DNA of 64,000 nt from Methylobacterium phyllostachyos (GTDB lineage Bacteria > Pseudomonadota > Alphaproteobacteria > Rhizobiales > Beijerinckiaceae): positions 62,001-126,000 of the forward strand of contig NZ_FNHS01000006.1 of assembly GCF_900103445.1 (NCBI RefSeq), written 5' to 3'. Within the stretch, counting starts at the first letter, position 1; the number at the start of each line of letters is the position of its first letter. The notes under the pieces were generated by a model. It did not search any database. It was not told where the DNA came from and worked only from the letters and a program-made list of their open reading frames with translations. The position numbers and the translations under genes were made by a program. Below, piece after piece: positions 46,933-56,877 of the stretch.

Positions 46933-47701
46933 CACCGAAGATCGATGTGCTCGTTGGCTCGTAGCTTCGCAGGTGCAGATAGGTCGGATCGAAATCCGCG
47001 GCCGCAACCAGCCCGTTCCAATCGTGCACGGTCAGCCGGCGGCTGCGCAGCGTTATCAGGCCGGCGGTCTTCAGCTCCCGAATGGTGCGGTTGACGTGGA
47101 CCGGTGTGATCCCGAGGGCATCCGCGAGTTCGGGCTGGGTCATCGGCCATTCACAGCTCAGATCCGGCGCTAGGCCGACTGCGTCGAGCCGCGTGACCAG
47201 CTCGCAGAAGAGATGGGCCATCCGGGCGTAGGCCTCCCGCCGGCCGGTGTTGAGCATCCACTCGCGCACGGCGGTGGCGTCGATCAGCGTTGCCCGCCAG
47301 AATACATCGACGAGCCGCGGCTGCGCGCGCAGGAGCGCGCGCACGGCCTCATGCTGGACGAAGCCGACACGACAGGGGTTCACCGTGGCAATGGAGATGT
47401 CGAGAACGCCGAGGTGGAGGCTCTGAAAATCGGGCACATCGCCGGGGACATGGTAGCTCATCACCTGCCGCTTGCCGGCCCGGGTCGATTTGTAGGTGGC
47501 GGCGATGCCCGACAGCAGAGCGAAGCAGCGGCTCGGCCGGTCCCCCTCGCGCACGATGTCCTGATTGGCATCGATCTGGGTCACCTGCATCGGCAGGGCT
47601 TCGAGCGCCGCGCGTTCCTCGGATGTCAGCTCGAAGCGAGCTATACTGATGGTCTTGCGCAGGAACGGATGCCTGTTCGCAGGAGGGTGTGTCCCGGTCA
47701 T
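46925..47701 (-). CDS. Crp/Fnr family transcriptional regulator
   Basis: A 258-residue regulator. The N-terminal cyclic-nucleotide-binding-like beta roll includes IVREGDRPSRCFALLSGIAA and MSYHVPGDVPDFQSLHLG. A dimer helix follows, then a C-terminal winged helix (MTQPELADALGITPVHVNRT, IRELKTAGLITLRSRRLTVH). No FNR-type Cys cluster for an iron-sulfur centre is seen. The ligand is unknown. ATG 47701 has GAGG 4 bases upstream. Two overlapping inverted repeats lie 25-52 bases upstream of its start, a likely control site. Confidence 0.9.
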   Translation of the reverse strand: MTGTHPPANRHPFLRKTISIARFELTSEERAALEALPMQVTQIDANQDIVREGDRPSRCFALLSGIAATYKSTRAGKRQVMSYHVPGDVPDFQSLHLGVLDISIATVNPCRVGFVQHEAVRALLRAQPRLVDVFWRATLIDATAVREWMLNTGRREAYARMAHLFCELVTRLDAVGLAPDLSCEWPMTQPELADALGITPVHVNRTIRELKTAGLITLRSRRLTVHDWNGLVAAADFDPTYLHLRSYEPTSTSIFGVN

Positions 47702-48116
47702 CGCTCCTCGGCCGGCCAGTTGCACCGTCCCGCACGGGACGTTGACGCAACGTTCTCACATGTCCCCCGCTGCGCGGATAGCAACAATCGATGGGACGGC
47801 CGCTCTAGGACAAGGGCTTGGACAAGAACATACCGGACAAATCCCCCAAGAAACCCTTCGGCGAAGGGAGGATCTCGCGGTGTACCGGACCGATCCTGCT
47901 TCGCACGGGGCGCGTCGAGCCGGGGATGATCGCGATGCCGGAGGCGCCGGTACTGTCCGATAGCGGACGGATCCCGAATTGCCATTGTCTCCTCAAAACA
48001 GTTGCCGACGGGGCCCACGGCCAGCATGGCGCCCGGGACGGGGCTGGAAATCTCGCGCCCGTCCGCGCACAGAGGGCTCGCCGCGGCCTCGCCGCTCACC
48101 TTGACGGAACGCTCGG
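47702..48116. other. Divergent crp-like / purC intergenic region
   Basis: About 415 bases with open frames on both strands (for example 47818-48120 forward from TTG) but no ribosome site or domain support. It contains the inverted repeats at 47726-47753 and must hold promoters for the Crp/Fnr gene and purC. Confidence 0.4.
47726..47753 (-). promoter_or_regulatory. Overlapping inverted repeats upstream of Crp/Fnr gene
   Basis: CGTCCCG-CA-CGGGACG (47726-47741) and ACGTTG-ACG-CAACGT (47739-47753) are both perfect and share three bases. They sit just before the regulator gene. Neither matches the classical TTGAT-N4-ATCAA site, though CGTTG/CAACG is loosely similar. Candidate operator, possibly for autoregulation. 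Confidence 0.4.
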
Positions 48117-49106
48117 ATGAACTCGGCCGCTCTCGCCCCGCATGCGCATCAGATCCTGTCGGAAGCGACGCTGCCCGGGCTGCCGAACCATTACCGCGGC
48201 AAGGTCCGCGATAATTACGATCTCGCCGATGGCCGGCGCATCCTGATCACCACTGATCGGATCAGCGCCTTCGACCGGCCACTCGCCGCGATCCCGTTCA
48301 AGGGCCAGGTTCTGACCCAGACCGCCCGCTACTGGTTCGAGCGAACCGCCGATCTCTGCCCGAACCACGTCCTCGCCTATCCGGACCCGAACGTGGTCGT
48401 GGGGCGGCGCCTGGATATCCTGCCGGTCGAGGTGGTCGTGCGCGGCTACCTCGCGGGCACCACCTCGACCTCCGTGCTGACCCGTTACCGGGCCGGGGAG
48501 CGGGAGATGTACGGACATCGTTTCCCCGAGGGGATGCGCCCGAACGAGCGCCTGCCGCAGGCCATCATCACCCCGACCACCAAGGCGTTCGACGGCGGCC
48601 ACGACGAGCCCCTGACCGAGGCCGAGATCCTCGGCCGTGACCTGCTGACCGCAGAGCAATGGCGCACGGTATCGGCGGCCGCCCTGGCCCTGTTCGCCCG
48701 CGGCCAGACCCTGGCGGCCGAGCGCGGCTTGATCCTGGCCGATACAAAGTACGAGTTCGGTACCGATCCCGATGGCCGCATCGTCCTCGCGGACGAGATC
48801 CACACGCCGGACAGCAGCCGGTACTGGTTCGCACAGAGCTATCCCGAGCGCTTCGCGGCGGGTGCAGCGCCGGAAAGCTTCGACAAGGATTTCGTGCGCA
48901 ACTGGGTCGTCGCCCGCTGCGACCCCTACAAGGATGCGATCCCGGAGATCCCCGCGGACGTGATCCTCGAGACGGCGGCGGTTTATATCCGCGCCTACGA
49001 GACGATCACCGGCGCAACCTTCGCGCTGCCGGATCCGGCCGAGGTGCCGCTCGACCGTGTGAGCCGCAACATCGAGGCATATCTCGCCGGCCATCCCCAG
49101 CGCTGA
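48117..49106 (+). CDS. purC: SAICAR synthetase
   Basis: A 329-residue phosphoribosylaminoimidazolesuccinocarboxamide synthase of de novo purine synthesis, which joins CAIR and aspartate using ATP. Motifs are [67 protein letters not shown] and [15 protein letters not shown]. The length of about 300 or more and the N-terminal layout match the longer, eukaryote-like subtype rather than the ~240-residue form. A weak ribosome site precedes ATG 48117. Confidence 0.96.
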   Translation: MNSAALAPHAHQILSEATLPGLPNHYRGKVRDNYDLADGRRILITTDRISAFDRPLAAIPFKGQVLTQTARYWFERTADLCPNHVLAYPDPNVVVGRRLDILPVEVVVRGYLAGTTSTSVLTRYRAGEREMYGHRFPEGMRPNERLPQAIITPTTKAFDGGHDEPLTEAEILGRDLLTAEQWRTVSAAALALFARGQTLAAERGLILADTKYEFGTDPDGRIVLADEIHTPDSSRYWFAQSYPERFAAGAAPESFDKDFVRNWVVARCDPYKDAIPEIPADVILETAAVYIRAYETITGATFALPDPAEVPLDRVSRNIEAYLAGHPQR

Positions 49107-49107
49107 C

Positions 49108-49130
49108 GGGCGGCGCGTTCGGCGCCGCCC
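49108..49130. terminator. Bidirectional terminator hairpin after purC
   Basis: A perfect 9-bp repeat GGGCGGCGC / GCGCCGCCC with a 5-base loop starts 2 bases after the purC stop and lies 28 bases before the end of convergent gapR. No T-tract. Confidence 0.7.
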
Positions 49131-49157
49131 CCATGCCATCGTTCCAGCAGAAAAGAT

Positions 49158-49439
49158 TCAGGCGGCGGCCGCCAGCGGAGCCGGGGAGGGGGCGTCCATC
49201 GCCCGTAGGTAGACGTCGAGCAGCGTCTCGTGCTCGTCGCGCTCGTCCTTGTCCTGTTTGCGGATCTTCAGGATCTCCTTGAGGATCTTGACGTCGAGGC
49301 CCTCGCCCTTGGCCTCGGCGAAGACCTCCTTCTTGGCTTCCATCAGGTCCTTGATCTCTTCCTCGAGCCGTTCCACGCGCTCGATGATCGAGCGGATCCG
49401 GTCGCCCGCGACGCCCACGGAGTCGGTCATATCGGTCAT
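49158..49439 (-). CDS. gapR: GapR-type nucleoid-associated protein (DUF2312)
   Basis: A 93-residue coiled-coil DNA-binding protein: DRIRSIIERVERLEEEIKDL, AEAKGEGLDVKILKEILKIR and DERDEHETLLDVYLRAM, closely matching Caulobacter GapR. GapR binds overtwisted AT-rich DNA and assists topoisomerases during replication. ATG 49439 has GAGG 6 bases upstream. It is 97 bases downstream of the transporter gene on the same strand and converges with purC. Confidence 0.94.
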   Translation of the reverse strand: MTDMTDSVGVAGDRIRSIIERVERLEEEIKDLMEAKKEVFAEAKGEGLDVKILKEILKIRKQDKDERDEHETLLDVYLRAMDAPSPAPLAAAA

Positions 49440-49536
49440 GCAGTCCCTCGTCGGATGACGGGGGCATCCTCGCCGGGGCAGGGTAAGCAGCCGGTTAAGG
49501 GCGGCCCTCATGGCCGCCCAAACCGTTGCGCGGCGC

Positions 49537-50901
49537 TCAGGCGTGCGCGAAGCGCGGCTTCTTGCCGAGCGCTTCCTCGACGGTGCCGGCACCGTCGAGA
49601 TAGCCGTGGACCTTGGGGTTCGGCATGATCAGCGAGGCTACGAATGCAATCGCCATGAGCACGGTCACGTACCAGAAGAACGTACTCTCCATACCGTTGT
49701 CCTTGAACCACAGCGCGACGAACTCGGCGGTGCCGCCGAAGGTGGCGTTGGCCACCGCGTAGGACAGGCCGACGCCGAGCGCCCGCACGTTGGTGGGAAA
49801 CAGCTCCGCTTTCACGATGCCGCTGATGCCCGTGTAGAACGACACCACGGCGAGCCCGAGCGTGATCAAGGCGAAGGCGAGGTAGGGATCCTTGTTGGTG
49901 CCGAGCGCCGTCATCAGCGGCACCACCATGAGCGTGCCGAGGCCGCTGTAGAGCAGCATGTTGGCCTTGCGGCCGATTCTGTCGGACAGGGCGCCGAAGA
50001 TCGGCTGGATCGCCATGTAGACGAACAGAACCACGGTCATCACCTGCGAGGCCGAGGTCTTCGGCATCCCGGCCGTGTTAACCAGATACTTCTGCATGTA
50101 GGTCGTGAAGGTGTAGAAGCTCAACGAGCCGCCGGCCGTGTAGGCCACGACCACCAGAAACGCCCGCCAGTGCTTGGATAGCTCGGCGAGGGTGCCGGCC
50201 GTCTCCTTGTCGCTGCTGTCCTTGGTCTCGGCCAGCGAGCGCCGGAGGTACAGCGCCACGATGGCGAGCCCGGCGCCGATGAAGAACGGGATCCGCCAGC
50301 CCCAGGCCGTCAGCTCAGGGCCGGTCATCACCGTCTGGAGCAGCACGAGGACCAACGAGGCGAGGAGCTGGCCGCCGATCAGCGTCACGTACTGGAACGA
50401 GGCGAAGAAGCCCCGTTTCCCCTTGATCGCGACCTCGCTCATGTAGGTCGCCGAGGTGCCGTACTCGCCGCCGACGGAGAGGCCCTGCAACATGCGGGCG
50501 AGAAGCAGGAGCACGGGCGCCAGGGTGCCGACATGCTCGTAGGTCGGCAGGATGCCGATCAGCAGCGAGCCGAAGCACATCATCAGGACGGAGATGACCA
50601 TGGAGGTCCGCCGCCCGACCCGGTCGGCGATCCGCCCGAACAGCCAGCCGCCCACCGGACGCATGAAGAAGCCGACCGCGAAGATGCCGGCGGTCTGCAG
50701 CAACTGGCTGGTGGAATCGCCCTTGGGGAAGAACGCCGGCGCGAAATAGAGCGCGAAGAAGGCGTAGCAGTAGAAGTCGTACCACTCGACCAGATTGCCC
50801 GAGGACGAACCGACGATCGCCCAAATGCGTCGCTTGCGGTCCGCCGCGTCGGCGTGGGTGCCCGGTGCGATGCCGATCGTATCGTTTCGCAAGGCGGACA
50901 T
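49537..50901 (-). CDS. MHS-type MFS transporter (dicarboxylate/alpha-ketoglutarate permease-like)
   Basis: A 454-residue, 12-helix major facilitator of the metabolite:H+ symporter group. Signature segments are [20 protein letters not shown] near helix 1, [20 protein letters not shown] (loop 2-3), [20 protein letters not shown] and [13 protein letters not shown]. KgtP, ShiA and ProP share this layout; an organic acid is the likely substrate but cannot be fixed. ATG 50901 has GGAG 5 bases upstream. Confidence 0.9.
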   Translation of the reverse strand: MSALRNDTIGIAPGTHADAADRKRRIWAIVGSSSGNLVEWYDFYCYAFFALYFAPAFFPKGDSTSQLLQTAGIFAVGFFMRPVGGWLFGRIADRVGRRTSMVISVLMMCFGSLLIGILPTYEHVGTLAPVLLLLARMLQGLSVGGEYGTSATYMSEVAIKGKRGFFASFQYVTLIGGQLLASLVLVLLQTVMTGPELTAWGWRIPFFIGAGLAIVALYLRRSLAETKDSSDKETAGTLAELSKHWRAFLVVVAYTAGGSLSFYTFTTYMQKYLVNTAGMPKTSASQVMTVVLFVYMAIQPIFGALSDRIGRKANMLLYSGLGTLMVVPLMTALGTNKDPYLAFALITLGLAVVSFYTGISGIVKAELFPTNVRALGVGLSYAVANATFGGTAEFVALWFKDNGMESTFFWYVTVLMAIAFVASLIMPNPKVHGYLDGAGTVEEALGKKPRFAHA

Positions 50902-51138
50902 GGCGTCTCCGTCGATCACTTATCGGGCCGGCGATGGCCGGCCTCTTCTTCGTACCGTCCGACGTTACAGGTGATCATCGTGATCGCAAGTCCGTGAAGA
51001 GGCTTTCCGGAGGACGAGAGCCGGACCTGTCATCCGCGACGTCTGAGCCGATACCCGCGCGGAACGGTTTGCCCCAGGGGTCCGTTGCGGCCCGGCGCGG
51101 GCGTCGATGGCGCTCCGACGTCACCAGGAGGAGATGCC

Positions 51139-51909
51139 ATGAAGCGAGTTCTGAGAGATACGGTCGCGGCCGCCATCGTCGTCGCCGGAGCGGCGACCGC
51201 GTTCGCGCAGGGCGGCCCAGGCGGGCCGGGCGGCGGCCCGGGTGGTCCAGGTGCTGGTGCTGGTGCTGGTGCTGGTGCAGGTGCTGGTCCGGGCGCCGGG
51301 GCTGGTCCGGGAGCCGGCGGCGGCATGCGGGGTGGTGCCGGCGGTCCCGAGGGCGGTGCGATGCGAGGGCCTGGCGGTGAGGGCGGTGCACGCGGCGCCG
51401 AGCCGGGCGGTCCCGGCGGCCGCGGTGCCGAAGGCCCAAGCCGTCCTGGTGGCGCCGAGCGGGGTGGGGCAGCCGAGCGCGGCGCTCCGGGGGGCAATAC
51501 CGGCCCCGGCGAGCGCGGTGGGCGGGAGCCCGGCCCAGGTGGTGAACGCGGCAATCGCGATGCCGCGGGACCGAATCACGGCGAGCGCGGGCCTGCAGGC
51601 GGGCGCGATGGCCGCCCGGGTGCGCGGGATGGCCGTTCCGTTCGCGGTGCGGTGGGTCGGCTCGATACCCGGCAGCGCACGGAGTTCCGGTCCTCGATCA
51701 CCCGACTCGGTGTCTCGCCGCTCAGGGATGTCGCCTTCGGCCTCGCGGTGGGCACCGCAATACCGCGTTCGGTATCCCTGCACCGCCTGCCGCCGGCGAT
51801 CGTCGAGATCGTGCCGGAATACGAAGGCTATGACTTCATCCTGGTCCGCGACGACATCGTCATCATCGATCCCGACACCTACGAGATCGTCGACGTGATC
51901 CCCGCCTGA
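51139..51909 (+). CDS. Glycine-rich DUF1236 domain protein
   Basis: A 256-residue exported protein. The signal peptide MKRVLRDTVAAAIVVAGAAT (to AFAQ) is followed by about 150 residues of low-complexity Gly/Pro/Ala/Arg repeats. The C-terminal DUF1236-like domain reads HRLPPAIVEIVPEYEGYDFI, then LVRDDIVIIDPDTYEIVDVI. An AGGAGG ribosome site lies 7 bases before ATG 51139. DUF1236 proteins are common and uncharacterised in Hyphomicrobiales. A hexanucleotide repeat within the gene could vary in copy number. Confidence 0.85.
   Translation: MKRVLRDTVAAAIVVAGAATAFAQGGPGGPGGGPGGPGAGAGAGAGAGAGPGAGAGPGAGGGMRGGAGGPEGGAMRGPGGEGGARGAEPGGPGGRGAEGPSRPGGAERGGAAERGAPGGNTGPGERGGREPGPGGERGNRDAAGPNHGERGPAGGRDGRPGARDGRSVRGAVGRLDTRQRTEFRSSITRLGVSPLRDVAFGLAVGTAIPRSVSLHRLPPAIVEIVPEYEGYDFILVRDDIVIIDPDTYEIVDVIPA
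51250..51285 (+). repeat. Hexanucleotide repeat GGTGCT in DUF1236 gene
   Basis: Six tandem GGTGCT/GGTGCA units encode alternating Gly-Ala. A 6-base unit keeps frame, so copy-number change would lengthen or shorten the Gly-Ala tract without frameshift. Confidence 0.75.
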
Positions 51910-52010
51910 TCTGCGCCGTCATCATGCCGGGCGAACGACAGCGCGAATTTCTCGCGCATCCGGCCAACTTGTGCAAAGAAAGCGTAAGAGAAATGTCGTA
52001 GAAACACGGG

Positions 52011-52042
52011 TGCCTGGATCCAGAAATCTCTGGATCCAGGCA
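52011..52042. repeat. 13-bp inverted repeat holding twin CTGGATCCAG palindromes
   Basis: TGCCTGGATCCAG (52011-52023) and its exact reverse complement (52030-52042) flank a 6-base spacer. Each arm contains the self-palindrome CTGGATCCAG, so the element is both an inverted and a direct repeat with 16-base spacing. It lies between the DUF1236 gene and the dCache chemoreceptor. It may be a terminator hairpin or a two-site operator. Confidence 0.65.
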
Positions 52043-52181
52043 TGAAGGGCGTCGGCGATAAGAAAAACCTCTGTTCTATTGAATGACCTGTCTGGATCTA
52101 CAATAAAACCAAACGCCACAGACCGTGAATGTCCGATACGAATAAGGGATCTTCAGGCATCGCCTCCGTTTGGAGAGTGGT

Positions 52182-54185
52182 ATGTCGACAGAGACTTCTG
52201 GTTTGCGTGCATCCGCACGGGTCATGCGCCTGCGCCTTGGGATAGCGGGTCGTGCAACGCTCCTGACGCTGGCGATCGCGTTTGCCGCCTTCCTCGCGTG
52301 CTCCGTTTACATCCATACCTCGCAGACCGCGCTGCTGCGGAAAGACATCAACACCAGCATGTCGAACCTGAGCGGTGCCGCCGCGCGGAGCATCGGTAAT
52401 TGGCTGCGCGGGAAGCTCGATCTCATGCAGCTCGCGGCGGAGGAGATCGCCGGCACCGGGGTCGGGCCGGAGGCCGACCGCGTGCTCGACGCGCCGATCG
52501 TCCGACGGGGATTCTACGTCAGCTACCTTGGACGCGTCGATGGATTCTACACGAAGATGCCCAAGTCTCCGATCCCGTCGGGCTACGATCCGCGGCAGCG
52601 GCCGTGGTTCAAGGAGGTTGCGGCGACGAAGGGCGCGATCCTGACTGAGCCCTACAAGTCCGCCAGCCGCGGCAGCATGGTCCTGACGGCCGCCGCACCG
52701 ATTGAGGATGCACAGCACCAGCTTGCCGGCGTGGCTGCCGGCGATTTCGATGTGGCAGCCCTGGCCCGGATGATCGCCGACGTGGTGCCCGGGGGCAATG
52801 GCTATGCCTACCTCGTGTCCGGCGCCGGCAAGATCCTGATCCATCCCACGGCGGATTTGGTCGGCAAGCCCCTCTCGGACCTGACCGGCGATCCGAAACC
52901 GGAAATCGCCGCCGGCCGCGAGATCGAGACCCATGAGGCTGGGCGAGCGACCCTGACGGTCTTCGCCCGTGTGCCGGACCTGCCGCCCACCCTCGACTGG
53001 TACGTCGCGCTGTCCTTCGATCGCGCGGCGGCAGTCGCACCGATCGACCACCTGACACGGGACATGGCGGTTGCGACCGTCGTCATGCTGCTGGCGCTGG
53101 CGATCGCGGTCAGCCGGACGATGGCGACCACGGTGGCGCGTCCCCTGAATCGACTGGTGGGCGTGCTCGAACGGATGCAACAGGGTGAATTGGACACCGA
53201 GATCACGGAGGCCCGCCGGAAGGACGAGATCGGCATGGTCGGGCGGGCCGTCGAGGGTATCAAGACCATCGTGGCGGAGAAGGCGCACGAGCAGGCCGAG
53301 GCGCGCCGCCTTGCCGATGCGGCGGCCGCGGCCGAGCGCAGGCGCACCATGACCGAACTGGCCGATGGATTCGAGCGGGTCGTCGGCACCATCGTGAGTT
53401 CGGTTTCGTCCGCCGCCGCCGATCTCCAGGCGACCGCGGAAACACTGACGGTCACCGCCACGCAGGGGGCGGCGCAGTCCAGCGGTGTGGCGGCCGCGGC
53501 CGAGGAGGCATCCGCCAATGTCCGCACCGTCGCGGCGGCGACCGAGCAGCTCGGCGCAAGCGTGCAGGAGGTGGCTGGGCAGGTCGCCGGCTCGTCACGC
53601 CTCGCCCGAACGGCGGTCGACGAGGCCGACGAGACCGGGCGCCGGGTGCAGGACCTATCCGAGGCCGTGTCCAAGATCGGCGATGCGGCCGGGCTGATCT
53701 CCTCCATCGCGGCACAGACCAACCTCCTCGCGCTGAATGCCACGATTGAAGCGGCACGCGCGGGCGAGGCGGGGCGCGGCTTCGCCGTCGTGGCCGCCGA
53801 GGTGAAGGAACTGGCGGCCCAGACCGCCCGGGCCACCGAGGAGATCACCGGCCACATCGCGCGGGTCCAGGGCTCGACCGACGAGGCCGCCCGGGCGCTC
53901 GACGGGATCGTGGCACGCATCCGCGACATCAACGACGTGGCGACGGCGGTCGCTGCCGCAGTGAGCCAGCAGGATGCGGCCACGCAGGAGATCGCGCGCA
54001 ACGTCAGTCAGGCCTCGACCGGGACCGACGAGGTGACGACGAACATCGCCGGCGTCGCCGGAGCCGCGGCACAGACCGGTCAGGCGGCGTACCAGGTCCT
54101 GGATTCCGCCGCGGAGCTGTCCCGGCAATCCGACCATCTCGGGGACGAGGTCGCCCGCTTCCTAGAGTCGGTCAGAGCCGCCTGA
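52182..54185 (+). CDS. Methyl-accepting chemotaxis protein with dCache sensor
   Basis: A 667-residue chemoreceptor. TM1 ([20 protein letters not shown]) precedes a large periplasmic dCache-like sensor with [20 protein letters not shown], then [20 protein letters not shown], and [14 protein letters not shown]2 ([15 protein letters not shown]), HAMP and the signalling domain ([20 protein letters not shown]) follow. The DPRxRPWF motif recalls amino-acid-binding dCache sensors, though one key aromatic is Phe instead of Tyr. ATG 52182 has GGAG 6 bases upstream. No CheR-binding pentapeptide is seen. Confidence 0.93.
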   Translation: MSTETSGLRASARVMRLRLGIAGRATLLTLAIAFAAFLACSVYIHTSQTALLRKDINTSMSNLSGAAARSIGNWLRGKLDLMQLAAEEIAGTGVGPEADRVLDAPIVRRGFYVSYLGRVDGFYTKMPKSPIPSGYDPRQRPWFKEVAATKGAILTEPYKSASRGSMVLTAAAPIEDAQHQLAGVAAGDFDVAALARMIADVVPGGNGYAYLVSGAGKILIHPTADLVGKPLSDLTGDPKPEIAAGREIETHEAGRATLTVFARVPDLPPTLDWYVALSFDRAAAVAPIDHLTRDMAVATVVMLLALAIAVSRTMATTVARPLNRLVGVLERMQQGELDTEITEARRKDEIGMVGRAVEGIKTIVAEKAHEQAEARRLADAAAAAERRRTMTELADGFERVVGTIVSSVSSAAADLQATAETLTVTATQGAAQSSGVAAAAEEASANVRTVAAATEQLGASVQEVAGQVAGSSRLARTAVDEADETGRRVQDLSEAVSKIGDAAGLISSIAAQTNLLALNATIEAARAGEAGRGFAVVAAEVKELAAQTARATEEITGHIARVQGSTDEAARALDGIVARIRDINDVATAVAAAVSQQDAATQEIARNVSQASTGTDEVTTNIAGVAGAAAQTGQAAYQVLDSAAELSRQSDHLGDEVARFLESVRAA

Positions 54186-54198
54186 CAATGCCATACCG

Positions 54199-54228
54199 CG
54201 CCGAGGCGATCGGCGATGCGCCTCGGCG
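54199..54228. terminator. Bidirectional terminator hairpin
   Basis: A perfect 10-bp repeat CGCCGAGGCG / CGCCTCGGCG with a 10-base loop lies between the convergent chemoreceptor and hrcA genes. No T-tract. Confidence 0.7.
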
Positions 54229-54263
54229 GCCGTCGCGCCGCACCTAACACGGCGGCGGTCGCA

Positions 54264-55358
54264 TCACCGCCCCCCATCCAAGAGCTTCGTCACGACGCGG
54301 GCCGTGTAATCGACCATCGGCACGATCCGGGCATAGTTCAGTCGCGTCGGGCCTATTACGCCCACCACGCCGACGATCTTCTGGGCCCCGTCCCGGAACG
54401 GCGCCGCGATGAGCGATGAGCCCGACAGCGAGAACAACTTGTTCTCCGACCCGATGAAGATCCGCACGCCGTCGCCGCCCTCGGCGCGGGCCAGGAGGTC
54501 GATGACGTCCTTCTGGGTCTCCAGGTCGTTGAACAGCAGGCGGATGCGGTCGAGATCCTCGGCGGCCCTCAGGTCGTCGAGCAGATTGGCCTGTCCGCGC
54601 ACGATCAGCTGGCGGGCCTCGCTCGGGCCCACCGGCGTCGCGAGCCCCGCATCCACGAGGCGCTCGGTCAGGGCATCGAGTTCGCGCTTCATCGCCGTGC
54701 GGCTGGCCTCGATCTCCGCCCGCAGCGAGCCGAGCGTCCGGCCGTGCAGGCGGGCATTGAGGAAGTTCGTCGCTTCCTGAAGCGCGCCGGCGGGCAGGCC
54801 CGGCGGCAGATCCACCAGGCGATTCTCGACGGAGCCGTCATCCGAGACCAGCACGACTAGGGCCCGGGCCGGGTCGAGGCGCACGAACTCGATGTGTTTC
54901 AGGTTCACGTTGGCCTTGGTGGTGAGCACCACGCCGGCCCCGCGCGAGATCCCCGACAGCATGGTCGAGGCCTCGGTCAGCGCCGAGTCGAAGGTGTGGC
55001 CCGAGGCGGCGGCCCGCATCTGCGCCTCGATCCGGGTCTGCTCGTCCTGGCTGACATCACCCAGTTCCAGCATGGCGTCGACGAAGAAGCGCAGGCCGAG
55101 CTCGGTCGGGAGGCGGCCCGCCGAGGTGTGCGGCGCGAAGATCAAGCCGGAATGCTCAAGATCCGCCATCACGTTGCGGATCGAGGCCGGCGACAGCGCC
55201 ATGGGTAGGATCCGCGCCAGGTTGCGCGATCCCACCGGCTCGCCCGTGGTCAGATAGCTCTCGACGATCTGCCGAAAGATCTCCCTGGCCCGCTCATTGA
55301 GCGCGGCGAGCGCCTGCATCGATTGGCCGTTGGAAAATCGGGGGGTCGGGTCTGTCAC
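54264..55358 (-). CDS. hrcA: Heat-inducible transcription repressor HrcA
   Basis: A 364-residue repressor of class I heat-shock genes, acting at CIRCE elements. The winged-helix N-terminus ([54 protein letters not shown]) and the C-terminal GAF-like domain ([40 protein letters not shown]) match the family. GTG 55358 was chosen for its AGGA 7 bases upstream; an ATG (55382) and the frame start (55406) lie further out. No CIRCE repeat is visible here. It is divergent from rph; grpE, often downstream, is absent. Confidence 0.95.
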   Translation of the reverse strand: MTDPTPRFSNGQSMQALAALNERAREIFRQIVESYLTTGEPVGSRNLARILPMALSPASIRNVMADLEHSGLIFAPHTSAGRLPTELGLRFFVDAMLELGDVSQDEQTRIEAQMRAAASGHTFDSALTEASTMLSGISRGAGVVLTTKANVNLKHIEFVRLDPARALVVLVSDDGSVENRLVDLPPGLPAGALQEATNFLNARLHGRTLGSLRAEIEASRTAMKRELDALTERLVDAGLATPVGPSEARQLIVRGQANLLDDLRAAEDLDRIRLLFNDLETQKDVIDLLARAEGGDGVRIFIGSENKLFSLSGSSLIAAPFRDGAQKIVGVVGVIGPTRLNYARIVPMVDYTARVVTKLLDGGR

Positions 55359-55499
55359 GGGGTCATCCTGTGGTCCGATCATGTCCAAGCGTTCCGGCGG
55401 GATCAATCCGTCCGATGCCGCAGGCCGGCGCTGCTTGCCCGCGCGGGCGCGGCGGCCTAAGAGCCCGGCCCTCGACGTTCCTCATAGAAAGGGCCCGCG

Positions 55500-56213
55500 A
55501 TGCGGCCTTCCAAGCGTGCCGCCGACGAGTTGCGGCCCGTGAGCCTGGAGCGCGCGGTTTCGCGCTACGCCGAGGGCTCCTGCCTCGTCAGCTTCGGCAA
55601 CACCCGGGTGCTCTGCACCGCATCGCTGGAGGAGCGCGGGCCCCCGTGGCTGCGCGGTTCGGGCAAGGGCTGGGTCACGGCCGAATACGCCATGCTGCCG
55701 CGTGCGACGCACGAACGCACCCGCCGTGAGATCGGTTCCGGCAAGCCGTCGGGGCGGACGCAGGAGATCCAGCGGCTGATCGGGCGCTCCCTGCGGGCGG
55801 TGACCAACCTGCCGGCGCTCGGCGAGCGACAGGTGACGGTCGATTGCGACGTGATCCAAGCGGATGGCGGCACCCGCACCGCCGCCATCACGGGCGCCTG
55901 GGTGGCGCTGCACGATTGCTTCGCCTGGATGCGGACGCGCTCCATCATCTCGGTCGATCCGCTGCGCGACCACGTCGCGGCCGTCTCCTGCGGCCTCTAC
56001 AAGGGCACGCCGGTGCTCGACCTCGACTATGCCGAGGATTCGGCGGCCGAGACCGACGCCAACTTCGTCCTCACTGGCCGGGGCGGCATCGTCGAAGTTC
56101 AGGGGACCGCCGAGATGGAGCCGTTCTCGCAGGATCAGTTGCTGGAACTGCTGCGACTCGCGCGCGCCGGCACCGACCGGCTGGTCGCCCTTCAGAGGGA
56201 GGCCATCGCGTGA
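55500..56213 (+). CDS. rph: Ribonuclease PH
   Basis: A 237-residue phosphorolytic 3'-5' exoribonuclease that trims tRNA 3' ends. Motifs are [73 protein letters not shown] and the catalytic region [20 protein letters not shown]. Length is typical. rdgB overlaps its stop by 4 bases. Divergent from hrcA, the standard alphaproteobacterial order. Confidence 0.97.
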   Translation: MRPSKRAADELRPVSLERAVSRYAEGSCLVSFGNTRVLCTASLEERGPPWLRGSGKGWVTAEYAMLPRATHERTRREIGSGKPSGRTQEIQRLIGRSLRAVTNLPALGERQVTVDCDVIQADGGTRTAAITGAWVALHDCFAWMRTRSIISVDPLRDHVAAVSCGLYKGTPVLDLDYAEDSAAETDANFVLTGRGGIVEVQGTAEMEPFSQDQLLELLRLARAGTDRLVALQREAIA

Positions 56214-56839
56214 GCCGGCGGCTGACGGGCAAGGTGGTCATCGCCACCCACAATGCCGGCAAACTCGCCGAGATGCGCGCGCTGCTGGCGCCGTTCGGGA
56301 TCGAGGCGGTGTCGGCCGGGGATCTCGGCCTGCCCGAGCCGGACGAGACCGGCACGATGTTCGCCGAGAACGCTGCGATCAAGGCCCGGGCCGCCACCGA
56401 GGCCACGGGCCTGCCCGCCTTCGCGGACGATTCCGGCCTGTGCGTCGACGCCCTCGACGGCGCGCCGGGCATTTTTTCCGCGCGCTGGGCCGGGCCGACC
56501 AAGGATTTTTCGGGTGCGATGGCGCGGATCTTTTCCGAGCTCGACCGGCGCGGCGCGCGGGATCGCCGGGCGCATTTCGTCTCGGCCCTGGTGCTCGCTT
56601 GGCCGGACGGTCACACCGAGCTGTTCGAGGGCCGGGTGTTCGGAGACCTCGTGGCGGCCCGCGGTTCGGCCGGCTTCGGCTACGATCCAATCTTCCGACC
56701 GGACGGGCACGACCGCACCTTCGGGGAGATGACGGCCGACGAGAAGCACGGGGTCGATTGGCAGCGAGGGCAGGGGCTGTCGCACCGCGCCCGGGCCTTC
56801 GTGGAGCTAAGCCGCGCCTGCCTCGCGTCCGAAGCCTGA
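56210..56839 (+). CDS. rdgB: dITP/XTP pyrophosphatase
   Basis: A 209-residue RdgB/HAM1 enzyme that removes dITP, ITP and XTP. Motifs are [20 protein letters not shown] (residues 9-28), [40 protein letters not shown] and [20 protein letters not shown]. The GTG start overlaps the rph stop (GTGA) with GGAGG 7 bases upstream. Confidence 0.96.
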   Translation: MSRRLTGKVVIATHNAGKLAEMRALLAPFGIEAVSAGDLGLPEPDETGTMFAENAAIKARAATEATGLPAFADDSGLCVDALDGAPGIFSARWAGPTKDFSGAMARIFSELDRRGARDRRAHFVSALVLAWPDGHTELFEGRVFGDLVAARGSAGFGYDPIFRPDGHDRTFGEMTADEKHGVDWQRGQGLSHRARAFVELSRACLASEA

Positions 56840-56877
56840 TTGCCAAACCGGGCGCGGCCGCTCACATCACCCCCATC

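Noticed and set aside
47818..48120. A 100-codon forward frame from TTG upstream of purC
   Set aside because: Starts at a rare codon without a ribosome site, runs into purC, and has no motif.
55359..55499. CIRCE operator between hrcA and rph
   Set aside because: The TTAGCACTC-N9-GAGTGCTAA repeat is not present in this gap.
55864..56877. Long open extension upstream of hemW
   Set aside because: It overlaps rph and rdgB in another frame and is Arg/Pro-rich; hemW homology begins at 56878.
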